Below, one piece after another: positions 15,136 through 22,921 of a stretch of DNA of 31,181 nt. Origin of the DNA: CAIOYC01 sp964243985 (lineage in GTDB: Bacteria > Pseudomonadota > Alphaproteobacteria > Caulobacterales > Caulobacteraceae). The position numbers were made by a program, and so were the translations under genes. Within the stretch, counting starts at the first letter, position 1; the number at the start of each line of letters is the position of its first letter. The notes beneath the pieces are model-generated. The model was not told the DNA's origin. It was given only the letters and a program-made list of their open reading frames with translations, and ran no database searches. The stretch spans positions 1 to 31,181 of the forward strand of contig CAXTHJ010000030.1 in NCBI GenBank assembly GCA_964243985.1. The letters are read 5' to 3'.

Positions 15136-16506
15136 ATGGCTTCGGCCGCCGAACAACTCGCCGCCAATATGAACGTCGGGGCCTTTGCCCGGGCGACGGA
15201 CCTGCATAAGCGGCTCTGGTTCACCTTGGGCGCGTTGATCGTCTATCGCCTGGGCACCTTCGTGCCGATTCCCGGCATCGATCCGGCTCACTTCGCCCAG
15301 GTCTTTTCCGGGCAGGCCAAGGGCATCCTGGGGCTCTTCAACCAGTTCTCCGGCGGCGCGGTGTCGCGCATGGCGATCTTCGCCCTGAACGTGATGCCCT
15401 ACATCTCCGCGTCGATCATCGTGCAGCTGATGGGCACCATCTATCCGCCGTGGGAAAAGATCCGCAAGGAAGGCGGTGAGGCTGGCCGCAAGCAGATGAA
15501 CCAGTATACGCGGTATCTCACCGTGCTCCTGGCCATCGTCCAGTCCTTCGGCATCGCCATGGGCCTGACCCATTCGCCGGGCCTGGTGCAGGATCCCGGC
15601 CTGTTCTTTGTGGTCTCCACCGTAGCGACGCTTTCGGGGGGCACCCTGTTCCTCATGTGGCTTGGTGAGCAGATCACAGCGCGGGGCGTCGGCAACGGCG
15701 TTTCGCTCATCATCTTCGCCGGCATCGTCTCGGCCCTGCCGCGCTCGATCATGCAGGCCTTCTCCCTGGCGCGGACCGGCGCCATGAGCCCGTTCGCGCT
15801 GCTGTTCATGGCCGTGCTGGCCGTCGGCGTGGTCCTGTTCATCGTCTTCATGGAGCGGTCCCAGCGTCGCCTCCTGGTGCAGTATCCCAAGCGCCAGGTG
15901 GGCAACCGCATGTATGGCGGCGATAGCTCCTTCCTGCCGCTGAAGTTGAACACCGCCGGGGTGATTCCGCCGATCTTCGCCTCCAGCCTGCTGCTGCTGC
16001 CGGCTACGGTCCTAGGCTTCCTCACCAGCGCCAAGCTGCCGAGCTGGGCTCAGTGGGTGCCGTCCATCGTCGGCCAGCTTCAGCATGGCCAGCCTCTGTT
16101 CATCGCCATGTACGGGGCCATGATCATCTTCTTCACCTTCTTCTACACCTCCATCGTCTTTAATCCCGAGGAGACGGCGGAGAACCTTCGCAAGCACGGC
16201 GGCTTCATGCCGGGCATCCGTCCCGGCAAGCGCACGGCGGATTACCTGGACTACGTCCTGACCCGTCTTACGGTGATCGGCGCGGCCTACATCACCCTGG
16301 TCTGCCTCCTGCCGGAGACGATCACCAGCTATCTTGGGCCGAGCTTCTATCTTGGCGGCACTTCGATCCTGATCGCGGTGACGGTGACCATGGATACGGT
16401 GGCGCAGATCCAGTCCCATCTTCTGGCGCACCAGTACGAAGGCCTAATCAAGAAATCCAAGATGCGCGGCGGCAAGGGCGTTCCGGCGGTGCGAGGCGTC
16501 CGGTGA
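15136..16506 (+). CDS. secY: Protein translocase subunit SecY
   Basis: Channel-forming subunit of the Sec translocon in the inner membrane. 456 residues with ten predicted membrane spans. Signature stretches are YRLGTFVPIPGIDP near the N-terminus (first span), MPYISASIIVQLM, WLGEQITARGVGNGVSLIIF, and NTAGVIPPIFASSLLLLP. It follows rplO after 100 bp and has GGGGAA before its ATG. The stop overlaps the GTG start of adk. Confidence 0.97.
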   Translation: MASAAEQLAANMNVGAFARATDLHKRLWFTLGALIVYRLGTFVPIPGIDPAHFAQVFSGQAKGILGLFNQFSGGAVSRMAIFALNVMPYISASIIVQLMGTIYPPWEKIRKEGGEAGRKQMNQYTRYLTVLLAIVQSFGIAMGLTHSPGLVQDPGLFFVVSTVATLSGGTLFLMWLGEQITARGVGNGVSLIIFAGIVSALPRSIMQAFSLARTGAMSPFALLFMAVLAVGVVLFIVFMERSQRRLLVQYPKRQVGNRMYGGDSSFLPLKLNTAGVIPPIFASSLLLLPATVLGFLTSAKLPSWAQWVPSIVGQLQHGQPLFIAMYGAMIIFFTFFYTSIVFNPEETAENLRKHGGFMPGIRPGKRTADYLDYVLTRLTVIGAAYITLVCLLPETITSYLGPSFYLGGTSILIAVTVTMDTVAQIQSHLLAHQYEGLIKKSKMRGGKGVPAVRGVR

Positions 16507-17075
16507 ACCTCATCTTGTTCGGCCCGCCCGCAGCGGGCAAAGGCACCCAGGCCAAGCGCCTCGTCTCCGAGCGCGGCCTGGTCCAGCTCTCCACCGGCGA
16601 CATGCTGCGCGCCGCCATCGCCGCTGAGAGCGACCTTGGCAAACGCGTGAAGGCGATCATGGAGGCGGGCGACCTCGTCTCGGACCAGATCGTCATCGCC
16701 CTGATCGAAGAACAGCTGACCGCGGCGGAAGACGCCGGCGGCGCCATCTTCGACGGTTTTCCCCGCACGCTGGCGCAGGCGCAGGCGCTGGACATCATGT
16801 TGAAAGGCATGGGGAAGCAGATCGACCGGGTGATCCGCCTGAAGGTGAACGACGAGGTGCTGCTGGAGCGAATCACTAAGAGATTCGCCGAAGCCGGGCG
16901 ACCGGACGACAATCCGGAGACCTTCAAAGTGCGGCTTTCCGCCTACAACACGCAAACGGCGCCTCTGCTTCCCTATTACGAAGGGCAGGGGAAGCTGGTG
17001 GAAGTGGATGGAATGGCCGATATTACCGCCGTCGCCAGCCAAATCGACGCGGCGCTGCAGACGGCGACGGCTTGA
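16503..17075 (+). CDS. adk: Adenylate kinase, short (lid-less) type
   Basis: Converts ATP and AMP to two ADP. 190 residues against 214 in E. coli, because the zinc-type or long LID insertion is replaced by a short loop around ITKRFAEAGRPDDNPETFKV. The Walker A is GPPAAGKGTQ at residues 7-16, with Ala where Gly is more common. STGDMLRAAI and FDGFPRTLAQAQALD are intact. Translation starts at GTG (16503-16505), which overlaps the secY stop (GTGA). Confidence 0.95.
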   Translation: MNLILFGPPAAGKGTQAKRLVSERGLVQLSTGDMLRAAIAAESDLGKRVKAIMEAGDLVSDQIVIALIEEQLTAAEDAGGAIFDGFPRTLAQAQALDIMLKGMGKQIDRVIRLKVNDEVLLERITKRFAEAGRPDDNPETFKVRLSAYNTQTAPLLPYYEGQGKLVEVDGMADITAVASQIDAALQTATA

Positions 17076-17150
17076 TCTGGCCGAACGACGACTTATCTGC
17101 ATACGAATAGAAAAACTTGCCATTCGCCGCTCCAATTCCTCAACAACCGG

Positions 17151-17178
17151 TTGACGCATCGGATAAGCGGATTATAAG
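17151..17178 (+). promoter_or_regulatory. Candidate promoter upstream of rpsM-rpsK-rpoA-rplQ
   Basis: TTGACG at 17151-17156 and TATAAG at 17173-17178 with a 16-bp spacer lie in the 226-bp gap between adk and rpsM. A GC-rich leader with a T-run (about 17241-17253) follows. This would allow separate transcription of the alpha-operon part. Judged by eye. Confidence 0.5.
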
Positions 17179-17301
17179 CAGCCCCTCCGCGAAAGGGCGC
17201 GCTCAGGCGCTGGCTCTCCCGTTCCGCAAGGGGCGGGGCTTTTTCGCGTTTTTGGTGTGCGCGCGACCCTCTTTAATTGCGGTCTTAGGAGACGATCAGA
17301 C

Positions 17302-17670
17302 GTGGCCCGTATCGCAGGCGTCAATATCCCGACCAACAAGCGCGTCGAAATCGCGCTCCAATACATCCACGGCGTCGGACCGCAGTCCGCCAGGGAAATC
17401 CTTCAGAAGGTCGGCATCGAACAAAGCCGCCGCGTCAACCAGCTGAGCGACGCCGAAGTGCTTCAGATCCGCGAAGCCATCGATCGCGACTACACGGTGG
17501 AAGGCGACCTGCGCCGTGAAACCACCATGAACATCAAGCGCCTGATGGACCTCGCCTCCTACCGCGGCCTTCGTCACCGCAAGGGTCTGCCGGTTCGCGG
17601 TCAGCGCACCCACACCAACGCCCGCACGCGCAAGGGCCCCGCCAAGCCCATCGCCGGCAAGAAGAAATAG
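17302..17670 (+). CDS. rpsM: 30S ribosomal protein S13
   Basis: Small-subunit head protein bridging to the large subunit. 122 residues. The conserved N-terminus (M)ARIAGVNIPTNKRVEIALQY fixes a GTG start at 17302, with TTAGGAGA about 10 bp upstream. The C-terminal RGLRHRKGLPVRGQRTHTNA is diagnostic. The upstream gene is adk. rpmJ, found here in many bacteria, is missing. Confidence 0.97.
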   Translation: MARIAGVNIPTNKRVEIALQYIHGVGPQSAREILQKVGIEQSRRVNQLSDAEVLQIREAIDRDYTVEGDLRRETTMNIKRLMDLASYRGLRHRKGLPVRGQRTHTNARTRKGPAKPIAGKKK

Positions 17671-17682
17671 GGGGCCGCATAC

Positions 17683-18072
17683 ATGGCCAAGGAACCGCAA
17701 CGCGTTAAGAAGCGCGAACGTAAGAACATCACCGCCGGCGTCGCCCATGTGAACGCCAGCTTCAACAACACCATGATCACCATCACCGACGCTCAGGGGA
17801 ACGCGATTTCCTGGTCCAGCGCCGGCACCATGGGGTTTAAGGGCTCTCGCAAGTCCACGCCCTACGCCGCCCAGATGGCCGCCGAAGATGCGGGCCGCAA
17901 GGCGATGGAGCATGGAGTGAAGACCTTGGAAGTGAACGTGTCCGGCCCTGGCTCCGGCCGTGAATCGGCTCTCCGCGCGCTGCAATCGGTGGGCTTCACC
18001 ATCTCCACCATCCGCGACGTGACGCCGATCCCGCACAACGGCTGCCGCCCGCCGAAACGTCGCCGCGTTTAA
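17683..18072 (+). CDS. rpsK: 30S ribosomal protein S11
   Basis: Platform protein of the small subunit. 129 residues, exactly the E. coli length. It contains GVAHVNASFNNTMITITDAQ, KGSRKSTPYAAQMAAEDAGR and the C-terminal DVTPIPHNGCRPPKRRRV. It is followed directly by rpoA. rpsD, which sits between them in E. coli, is absent. Confidence 0.97.
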   Translation: MAKEPQRVKKRERKNITAGVAHVNASFNNTMITITDAQGNAISWSSAGTMGFKGSRKSTPYAAQMAAEDAGRKAMEHGVKTLEVNVSGPGSGRESALRALQSVGFTISTIRDVTPIPHNGCRPPKRRRV

Positions 18073-18095
18073 GACCAAGCACATCGTAATGAGAC

Positions 18096-18129
18096 GCGGC
18101 CCCATCTTCTAACCAAGGGGCGAGGCCGC
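18096..18129. promoter_or_regulatory. Possible stem-loop in the rpsK-rpoA gap
   Basis: GCGGCC at 18096-18101 and GGCCGC at 18124-18129 can pair, with an inner CCC/GGGG pairing and a three-base bulge. It lies in the 84-bp leader of rpoA. No T-run follows, so it is more likely a processing or mRNA-stability structure than a terminator. Confidence 0.3.
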
Positions 18130-18156
18130 GCCGACCTCTGTTCGAGAGACCCATCC

Positions 18157-19173
18157 GTGATCGAAAGAAACTGGCAAGAGCTGATCCGCCCTGAAAAGCC
18201 CCTGATCGAGACCGGAGGCGATGCGACCCGCAAGGCGCGCATGGTGGCCGAACCCCTAGAACGCGGCTTTGGCGTCACCCTCGGCAACTCGCTGCGCCGC
18301 GTGCTGCTCTCCTCTTTGCAAGGCGCCGCCGTGACCGCTGTCCAGATCGACGGCGTGGTGCATGAATTCTCCTCCATGGAGGGCGTGCGCGAGGACGTGG
18401 TCGACATCGTCCTGAACATCAAGCAGCTGGCGTTGCGGATGCACGCCGACGGCCCCAAGCGCATGACGCTGAAGGCCGAAGGTCCGGGCCCCGTCACCGC
18501 CGGCCAGATTGAAGCGCCGTCCGATATCGAAATCCTGAACAAGAACCATGTGCTGATGACCCTGGACGAGGGCGCTTCGGTGCGGATCGAGTTCACGGTT
18601 CAAGGCGGCAAGGGCTATGTGGCCGCCGAGCGCAACCGCCCCGAAGACGCCCCCATCGGCCTGATCTCCATCGACGCCCTCTACAGCCCGGTGAAGAAGG
18701 TGGCCTATCGCGTCGAACCCACCCGCCAAGGCCAGTCGCTGGACTACGACAAGCTGATCCTGGAAGTCGAAACCAATGGCGCCGTATCGCCAGTGGACGC
18801 GGTGGCCTACGCCGCCCGCATCCTGCAGGACCAGCTGCAGCTCTTCATCACCTTCGACGAGCCGAAGAAGAAGTCCGAAGGCGAAGCCAAGCCTGAACTG
18901 CCGTTCAACCCGGCCCTCCTGAAGAAGGTGGACGAGCTGGAGCTGTCGGTCCGCTCCGCCAACTGCCTGAAGAACGACAATATCGTCTACATCGGCGACC
19001 TGATCCAGAAGACCGAAGGCGAGATGCTGCGCACCCCGAATTTCGGCCGCAAATCCTTGAACGAGATCAAGGAAGTCTTGGGCATCATGGGCCTGCATCT
19101 CGGCATGGACGTGCCGAACTGGCCGCCGGAAAACATCGAGGATTTGGCCAAGAAGTTCGAAGACCAGATCTAA
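18157..19173 (+). CDS. rpoA: DNA-directed RNA polymerase subunit alpha
   Basis: Scaffold of RNA polymerase, whose C-terminal domain contacts UP elements and activators. 338 residues. It opens MIERNWQELIRPEKPLIETG, and the assembly domain contains LGNSLRRVLLSSLQGAAVTA. The C-terminal domain includes SVRSANCLKNDNIVYIGDLI and FGRKSLNEIKEVL. Translation begins at GTG (18157-18159). The N-terminal match makes this start firm. Confidence 0.97.
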   Translation: MIERNWQELIRPEKPLIETGGDATRKARMVAEPLERGFGVTLGNSLRRVLLSSLQGAAVTAVQIDGVVHEFSSMEGVREDVVDIVLNIKQLALRMHADGPKRMTLKAEGPGPVTAGQIEAPSDIEILNKNHVLMTLDEGASVRIEFTVQGGKGYVAAERNRPEDAPIGLISIDALYSPVKKVAYRVEPTRQGQSLDYDKLILEVETNGAVSPVDAVAYAARILQDQLQLFITFDEPKKKSEGEAKPELPFNPALLKKVDELELSVRSANCLKNDNIVYIGDLIQKTEGEMLRTPNFGRKSLNEIKEVLGIMGLHLGMDVPNWPPENIEDLAKKFEDQI

Positions 19174-19334
19174 GCCTAACCGCGCTTATCCAGGACCCTC
19201 GGGTCCGGGCCCTGTGACGCCGCACCAGCGGTCGAGGGCCCCGGCGCTTCGCACTGACCAGCCTGGGATCGGGCTGGATTTGATCAAGCGGCGCTGCGGC
19301 GCAAGAGTGGGCCAAGCGCCCTGGAGTATCTACA
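19174..19334. other. Structured spacer between rpoA and rplQ
   Basis: 161 bp with three pairing elements. GGACCC-tc-GGGTCC lies at 19193-19206. Two copies of GGGCCC flank the middle part. CCAGCC/GGCTGG with an 8-base loop lies at 19258-19277. The spacer is longer than usual for this gene pair. No gene is seen in it. A regulatory leader for L17 or a processing site is possible. Confidence 0.5.
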
Positions 19335-19748
19335 ATGCGTCACGGCAACGCCCACCGCAAACTCGGCCGCACCTCGGCCCACCGCACCGCCATGTTCGCC
19401 AACATGGCCGCGTCCCTGATCAAGCATGAGCAGATCATCACAACCCTGCCTAAGGCCAAGGAACTGCGCCCCTTCGTCGAAAAGCTCGTGACCCTCGCCA
19501 AGCGCGGCGACCTGCATGCCCGCCGCCAGGCCATCTCCTCGGTGCGAGACGTGGAGCAGGTGGGCAAGCTCTTCTCGACCCTCGGCCCCCGCTACAAGGA
19601 CCGTCACGGCGGCTATATCCGTGTGCTGAAGGCGGGCAACCGCTACGGCGACAACGCTCCCATCGCCGTGATCGAGTTCGTCGACCGTGACGTGAACGAA
19701 AAGGGCAAGGACAGCGGCCCGGTATTCACCTCGCCCGACGAGGATTGA
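19335..19748 (+). CDS. rplQ: 50S ribosomal protein L17
   Basis: Last gene of the cluster, a protein at the tunnel exit. 137 residues. It starts MRHGNAHRKLGRTSAHRTAM. KHEQIITTLPKAKELRPFVE and GGYIRVLKAGNRYGDNAPIA are conserved. GGAG is about 9 bp upstream. It is followed 25 bp later by a strong terminator. Confidence 0.97.
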   Translation: MRHGNAHRKLGRTSAHRTAMFANMAASLIKHEQIITTLPKAKELRPFVEKLVTLAKRGDLHARRQAISSVRDVEQVGKLFSTLGPRYKDRHGGYIRVLKAGNRYGDNAPIAVIEFVDRDVNEKGKDSGPVFTSPDED

Positions 19749-19773
19749 TCCTCGTTAATTTAGAAGATTCCTC

Positions 19774-19808
19774 GGCCCCGGATCGCAAGACCGGGGCCTT
19801 TTCGTTTT
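19774..19808 (+). terminator. Intrinsic terminator of the ribosomal operon
   Basis: A perfect 8-bp GC stem, GGCCCCGG (19774-19781) and CCGGGGCC (19791-19798), with a 9-base loop is followed by TTTTCGTTTT. This is the clearest terminator in the window and is placed just after rplQ. Confidence 0.9.
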
Positions 19809-19815
19809 GGCCCTT

Positions 19816-19910
19816 GCTGTCATCCCGGCCGGAGCGCAGCGTCGACCCGGGACCCAGCGTCTGAGCTCCTGGGTCCCGGATCTGCCTTGCAGGTTGCCCC
19901 CGATGACAGC
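19816..19910. repeat. Intergenic palindromic (REP-like) element
   Basis: A 95-bp nested palindrome. The outer arms are GCTGTCATC (19816-19824) and GATGACAGC (19902-19910). The inner arms are CCGGGACCCAG (19847-19857) and CTGGGTCCCGG (19869-19879). It resembles the TGTCATCCCGG...CCGGGATGACA family of repeats common between genes in alphaproteobacteria. Only one copy is present in this window. Confidence 0.75.
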
Positions 19911-19939
19911 AAAGAAGGCGTTCGTACGGGAGCGACGCG

Positions 19940-21178
19940 ATGCGGAGGTTGATCGGCTTAGCTCTGGCGTTGGCCGCTGCGGTGCTCGCCGGATGCGCGG
20001 GCGTCTCGTCACCATCGACGCCGCCCCTCGCCAAAACCCTGGCCGCCTCGCCCCTGATCCTGGTCTCCATCGACGGCTTCCGCTGGGACTACATCAACCG
20101 CGGGATCACGCCGAACCTGTCGGCGCTGGCCGCGGGCGGCGTGCGGGCGGAGCGGATGCTGCCTTCGTTTCCATCCATCACCTTTCCCAACCACTACACT
20201 CTGGTCACCGGCCTCTATCCCGACCACCACGGCATCGTGAACAACACGTTTGAGGATTCGCATCTGCCGGGCGTGTTCCACATGACCACCAAGGACGAGG
20301 CCTGGTGGGACGAGGGGACGCCGATCTGGGTTTCCGCCGAACGCCAGGGCGTTCGCACCGCCACCGAGTTTTGGCCGGGGTCGGAGGTGGCGATCCGTGG
20401 CGTGCGGCCCGAGCATTGGGAGCCGTTCAACCAGGCTAAATCCAGCGACCAGCGGGTGGGCACGCTGCTCAGCTGGCTCGATGCGCCGCCCGAGGCGCGG
20501 CCGCAGTTCCTGACCCTCTACTTCGACATGGTCGACACTGCCGGTCATCACCACGGCCCCGATTCGCCAGAGGTGAACACCGCCATCGCCACCGTGGACG
20601 CCGCCATCGGCCGCCTTGTCTCTGGGCTGAAGGCCAGGGGCCTCGACGCCAACCTGATCGTCGTCGCTGATCACGGCATGGCGGCCTCCGCGCCTGAGCG
20701 GACCATCGTGCTGGATGACTATGTCGATCCCACGATCGCGCACGTGGTGTTCGACGATGCGGTGAGCGGCGTCGACTTTCCGAGCACGCCGGCGGGGGAG
20801 GCGGGGGCGGCCAAGCTTTTGACGCCGCACGATCATATGACCTGCTGGAAAAAAGCCGACATTCCGGCGCGCTTCCATTACGGAACCAATCCCCGGGTGC
20901 CGGACGTGATCTGCGCCGCCGAAGTGGGCTGGCTGATCGAGACCCGGGAGTCGGTCACTCGGCGCCGCACGCCGCTCCTCGGGGAGCACGGCTATGACAA
21001 CGCGGCGCCGCAGATGGGCGCCCTCTTCATCGCCAACGGTCCTGTCTTTGCGAAAGGGGAGGTGATCAAGCCCTTCCCAAACGTGGACGTCTATCCCCTG
21101 CTGACCCGCATCCTCGGCGTCAAGGGCGAGCCTAACGACGGGCGTTTCGCCGACGTGGCGGACGTTCTCGCCCACTGA
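19940..21178 (+). CDS. NPP-type nucleotide pyrophosphatase/phosphodiesterase, predicted lipoprotein
   Basis: A 412-residue member of the alkaline phosphatase superfamily, ectonucleotide pyrophosphatase/phosphodiesterase (NPP) branch. It has a signal peptide with lipobox LAGC (Cys19). Likely metal ligands and nucleophile are Asp45 in VSIDGFRWDY, Thr81 in PSITFPNHYTLVTG, Asp199/His203 in DTAGHHHGP, Asp244/His245 in VVADHGM, and His350 in GEHGYDN. This complete set predicts an active two-zinc phosphodiesterase in the envelope. The actual substrate is unknown. GGGAGCG precedes the ATG. Confidence 0.9.
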   Translation: MRRLIGLALALAAAVLAGCAGVSSPSTPPLAKTLAASPLILVSIDGFRWDYINRGITPNLSALAAGGVRAERMLPSFPSITFPNHYTLVTGLYPDHHGIVNNTFEDSHLPGVFHMTTKDEAWWDEGTPIWVSAERQGVRTATEFWPGSEVAIRGVRPEHWEPFNQAKSSDQRVGTLLSWLDAPPEARPQFLTLYFDMVDTAGHHHGPDSPEVNTAIATVDAAIGRLVSGLKARGLDANLIVVADHGMAASAPERTIVLDDYVDPTIAHVVFDDAVSGVDFPSTPAGEAGAAKLLTPHDHMTCWKKADIPARFHYGTNPRVPDVICAAEVGWLIETRESVTRRRTPLLGEHGYDNAAPQMGALFIANGPVFAKGEVIKPFPNVDVYPLLTRILGVKGEPNDGRFADVADVLAH

Positions 21179-21223
21179 CCCACCTTGATATCGAACTTGC
21201 TGTCGCTCAGCTTTACACTTGAT

Positions 21224-21247
21224 ATAGTTCTAAAAAATGGTAACTAT
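21224..21247. promoter_or_regulatory. Candidate operator in AT-rich region before VOC-ArsR genes
   Basis: ATAGTT (21224-21229) and AACTAT (21242-21247) form a perfect inverted repeat with a 12-bp spacer. The region 21183-21265 is strikingly AT-rich compared with its neighbours and contains CTTGATAT twice. It is the best candidate for the promoter/operator of the downstream ArsR-containing cassette. Confidence 0.4.
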
Positions 21248-21277
21248 TATTCGAAATCAAATCTATCGGAGGTCTCA

Positions 21278-21751
21278 GTGGCCGAGTCGCCTCATCATCC
21301 CTCCCTGTCCTCCGCGCTCTACTATCGCGATCCCAAGGCGGCGTTGCGATGGCTGGAGGAGGCGTTCGGGTTCGAGCCTGTGATGGTCATCCTTGATGCG
21401 GACGACAATCTGGCCCACGCCGAGATGCGCTTCGGCGACGGCCTGATCATGATGGGCAAGGAGTGGGCTGAGGACTACAAAAGCCCGTCCTCTGTCGGTG
21501 GCAAGAACACCCAGACCGTTCATGTGCAGCTCACCGCCGAGCATGGCGGCGATATAGACGCCCATTGCGAGCGGGCGCGCAAAGCGGGCGCCAAGATCGT
21601 GATGGCGCTCGAAGACCAGTTCTACGGCGACCGCACCTACCGCGCCATGGACCCGGAAGGCCACGTCTGGACCTTCGGCCAGACTATCGAGGTCATGAAC
21701 CCTGAAGACTGGGACAAGGCCTCCGGCTTTACAACCCGCACCCGGCTTTGA
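21278..21751 (+). CDS. VOC-family (glyoxalase/bleomycin-resistance-like) protein
   Basis: A 157-residue vicinal oxygen chelate-fold protein. ALYYRDPKAALRWLEEAFGF near the N-terminus and MDPEGHVWTFGQ near the C-terminus are typical of glyoxalase-like proteins. The HVQLTAEHGGDIDAHCERA segment lies between them. A specific reaction cannot be read from sequence. The GTG at 21278 is preferred because CGGAGG lies 5 bp upstream. An in-frame ATA-rich extension from 21185 was rejected. It leads a five-gene coupled unit. Confidence 0.85.
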   Translation: MAESPHHPSLSSALYYRDPKAALRWLEEAFGFEPVMVILDADDNLAHAEMRFGDGLIMMGKEWAEDYKSPSSVGGKNTQTVHVQLTAEHGGDIDAHCERARKAGAKIVMALEDQFYGDRTYRAMDPEGHVWTFGQTIEVMNPEDWDKASGFTTRTRL

Positions 21752-22104
21752 ACGGCGCCGCCAATCTCGACCGGACGCTGGAAGCCCTGGCCGATCCGCA
21801 CCGGCGGCGAACGGTGGAGCTCTTGCGCGAACGGTCCCGGCCCGCGGGGGAACTCGCCAAGGCGCTGGGGCTGACGCCCCCCGCCATGAGCCGGCATTTG
21901 AAGACCCTGCGCCAGGCCGGTGTGGTGGAGGAGAGCAGCCCCGATTTCGACGCCCGCGTTCGCGTCTACGCCTTGAGGCCCGAACCCATGGTCCATCTGC
22001 TGCACTGGCTGGAAGAGACCGAGCGGATGTGGAGCGATCAACTCGCCGCGTTCAAAGCCCATGTGGAGAAGGGCGGCCTGGAGCGGGGCGGGGAGGGGCC
22101 GTGA
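21748..22104 (+). CDS. ArsR-family winged-helix transcriptional regulator
   Basis: A 118-residue repressor-type DNA-binding protein. LEALADPHRRRTVELLRE near the N-terminus and the recognition region AGELAKALGLTPPAMSRHLK (about residues 33-52) are classic ArsR. There is no cysteine at all, so it is not a Cys-based arsenic or cadmium sensor. It belongs to the branch commonly paired with SRPBCC genes. The start is a TTG (21748-21750) overlapping the VOC stop (TTGA). It probably controls its own cassette. Confidence 0.88.
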   Translation: MNGAANLDRTLEALADPHRRRTVELLRERSRPAGELAKALGLTPPAMSRHLKTLRQAGVVEESSPDFDARVRVYALRPEPMVHLLHWLEETERMWSDQLAAFKAHVEKGGLERGGEGP

Positions 22105-22568
22105 CCTCGCGCGTGATCGTTTCCCTTCGGGTGGCGGCGAGCCCGGATCGCGCCTTCGAGGTTTTCACCCGCGACGTGGGGCTCTGGTGGCGGCCGAACA
22201 GCTTCTTCGACTTCACCCCCCGCAGCCCCGGCCTTGTGTCGTTCGAGGGCGGTCTTGGCGGACGGTTCGTCGAGACGCTGCCCAGCGGCAAGGTGTTCGA
22301 GATCGGCCGCATCACCGCCTGGGAGCCCGGCGTCAGGCTGGCGTTCGGCTGGCGGCAGGCGAGCTTTACGCCGGATCAGCACACCGAGGTCGAGGTACAG
22401 TTCGAGCGGGTCGGCGCCGAGACCCGGGTCACCGTCGAGCATAAAGGTTGGGACACCGTGCCCGCCGAACATCTGGCCCGCCATGGCTTTCCCGACACCC
22501 TGTTCCTGCGTCGTCACGGCGAATGGTGGAATGCCCTTCTGGCTGCTCTTAAACAGGAGATTGCATGA
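22101..22568 (+). CDS. SRPBCC-domain protein (AHSA1-like)
   Basis: A 155-residue START-like, ligand-binding-fold protein of the Aha1/SRPBCC type. VSLRVAASPDRAFEVFTRDV opens the fold, FEIGRITAWEPGVRLAFGWR is in the middle, and the final helix ends WWNALLAALKQEIA. Such genes very often sit next to ArsR regulators, as here. The GTG start at 22101 overlaps the ArsR stop (GTGA) with GGGGAGGGG just before it. A longer in-frame opening reads through arsR and is not used. Confidence 0.87.
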   Translation: MTSRVIVSLRVAASPDRAFEVFTRDVGLWWRPNSFFDFTPRSPGLVSFEGGLGGRFVETLPSGKVFEIGRITAWEPGVRLAFGWRQASFTPDQHTEVEVQFERVGAETRVTVEHKGWDTVPAEHLARHGFPDTLFLRRHGEWWNALLAALKQEIA

Positions 22569-22921
22569 GCCGCCCCAGCCTGGACATCCTGCGCCCTCTA
22601 GCGCTTGCCCTGCCGGAAACCGCCGAGTCTTCCCACTTCGATACGCCGGACTTTCGGGTGCGCGGCAAGATTTTCGCTACGGCCCGGCACGACGCCGCGC
22701 GGGCCGTCCTGAAGCTTCCCCTTCACATCCAAGAGGCGATGCTCGAAAACCAGCCCGAGGTGTTCAGCCTGACGGCCGGCTGGGGTAAGCACGGCTGGAC
22801 CTTCGTGCAAACCGACAGGATCGATCCCGATCTCCTGAAAGACCTGCTAGACCTCGCCTGGCGGCAGGTGGCGCCGAAGAAGCTTGTCGCCGCCCACGCG
22901 GCGAAACTCGAGAAGACCTGA
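22565..22921 (+). CDS. MmcQ/YjbR-family protein
   Basis: A 118-residue protein with the CyaY-like YjbR fold signature: ALALPETAESSHFDTPDFRV, then FATARHDAARAVLKLP and AGWGKHGWTFVQTDRIDPDL. These proteins are proposed to bind DNA or ligands, but no function is proven. Its ATG overlaps the SRPBCC stop (ATGA), and its stop is directly followed by the ATG of the MFS gene. Confidence 0.88.
   Translation: MSRPSLDILRPLALALPETAESSHFDTPDFRVRGKIFATARHDAARAVLKLPLHIQEAMLENQPEVFSLTAGWGKHGWTFVQTDRIDPDLLKDLLDLAWRQVAPKKLVAAHAAKLEKT

Noticed and set aside
17180..17253. Intrinsic terminator before rpsM
   Set aside because: There is a T-run, but no stem longer than 4 bp could be placed directly before it.
17076..17301. 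Missing rpmJ (L36) between adk and rpsM
   Set aside because: No 37-41 residue CxxC-type L36 frame is visible on either strand. In alphaproteobacteria rpmJ usually lies elsewhere, so absence is not remarkable.
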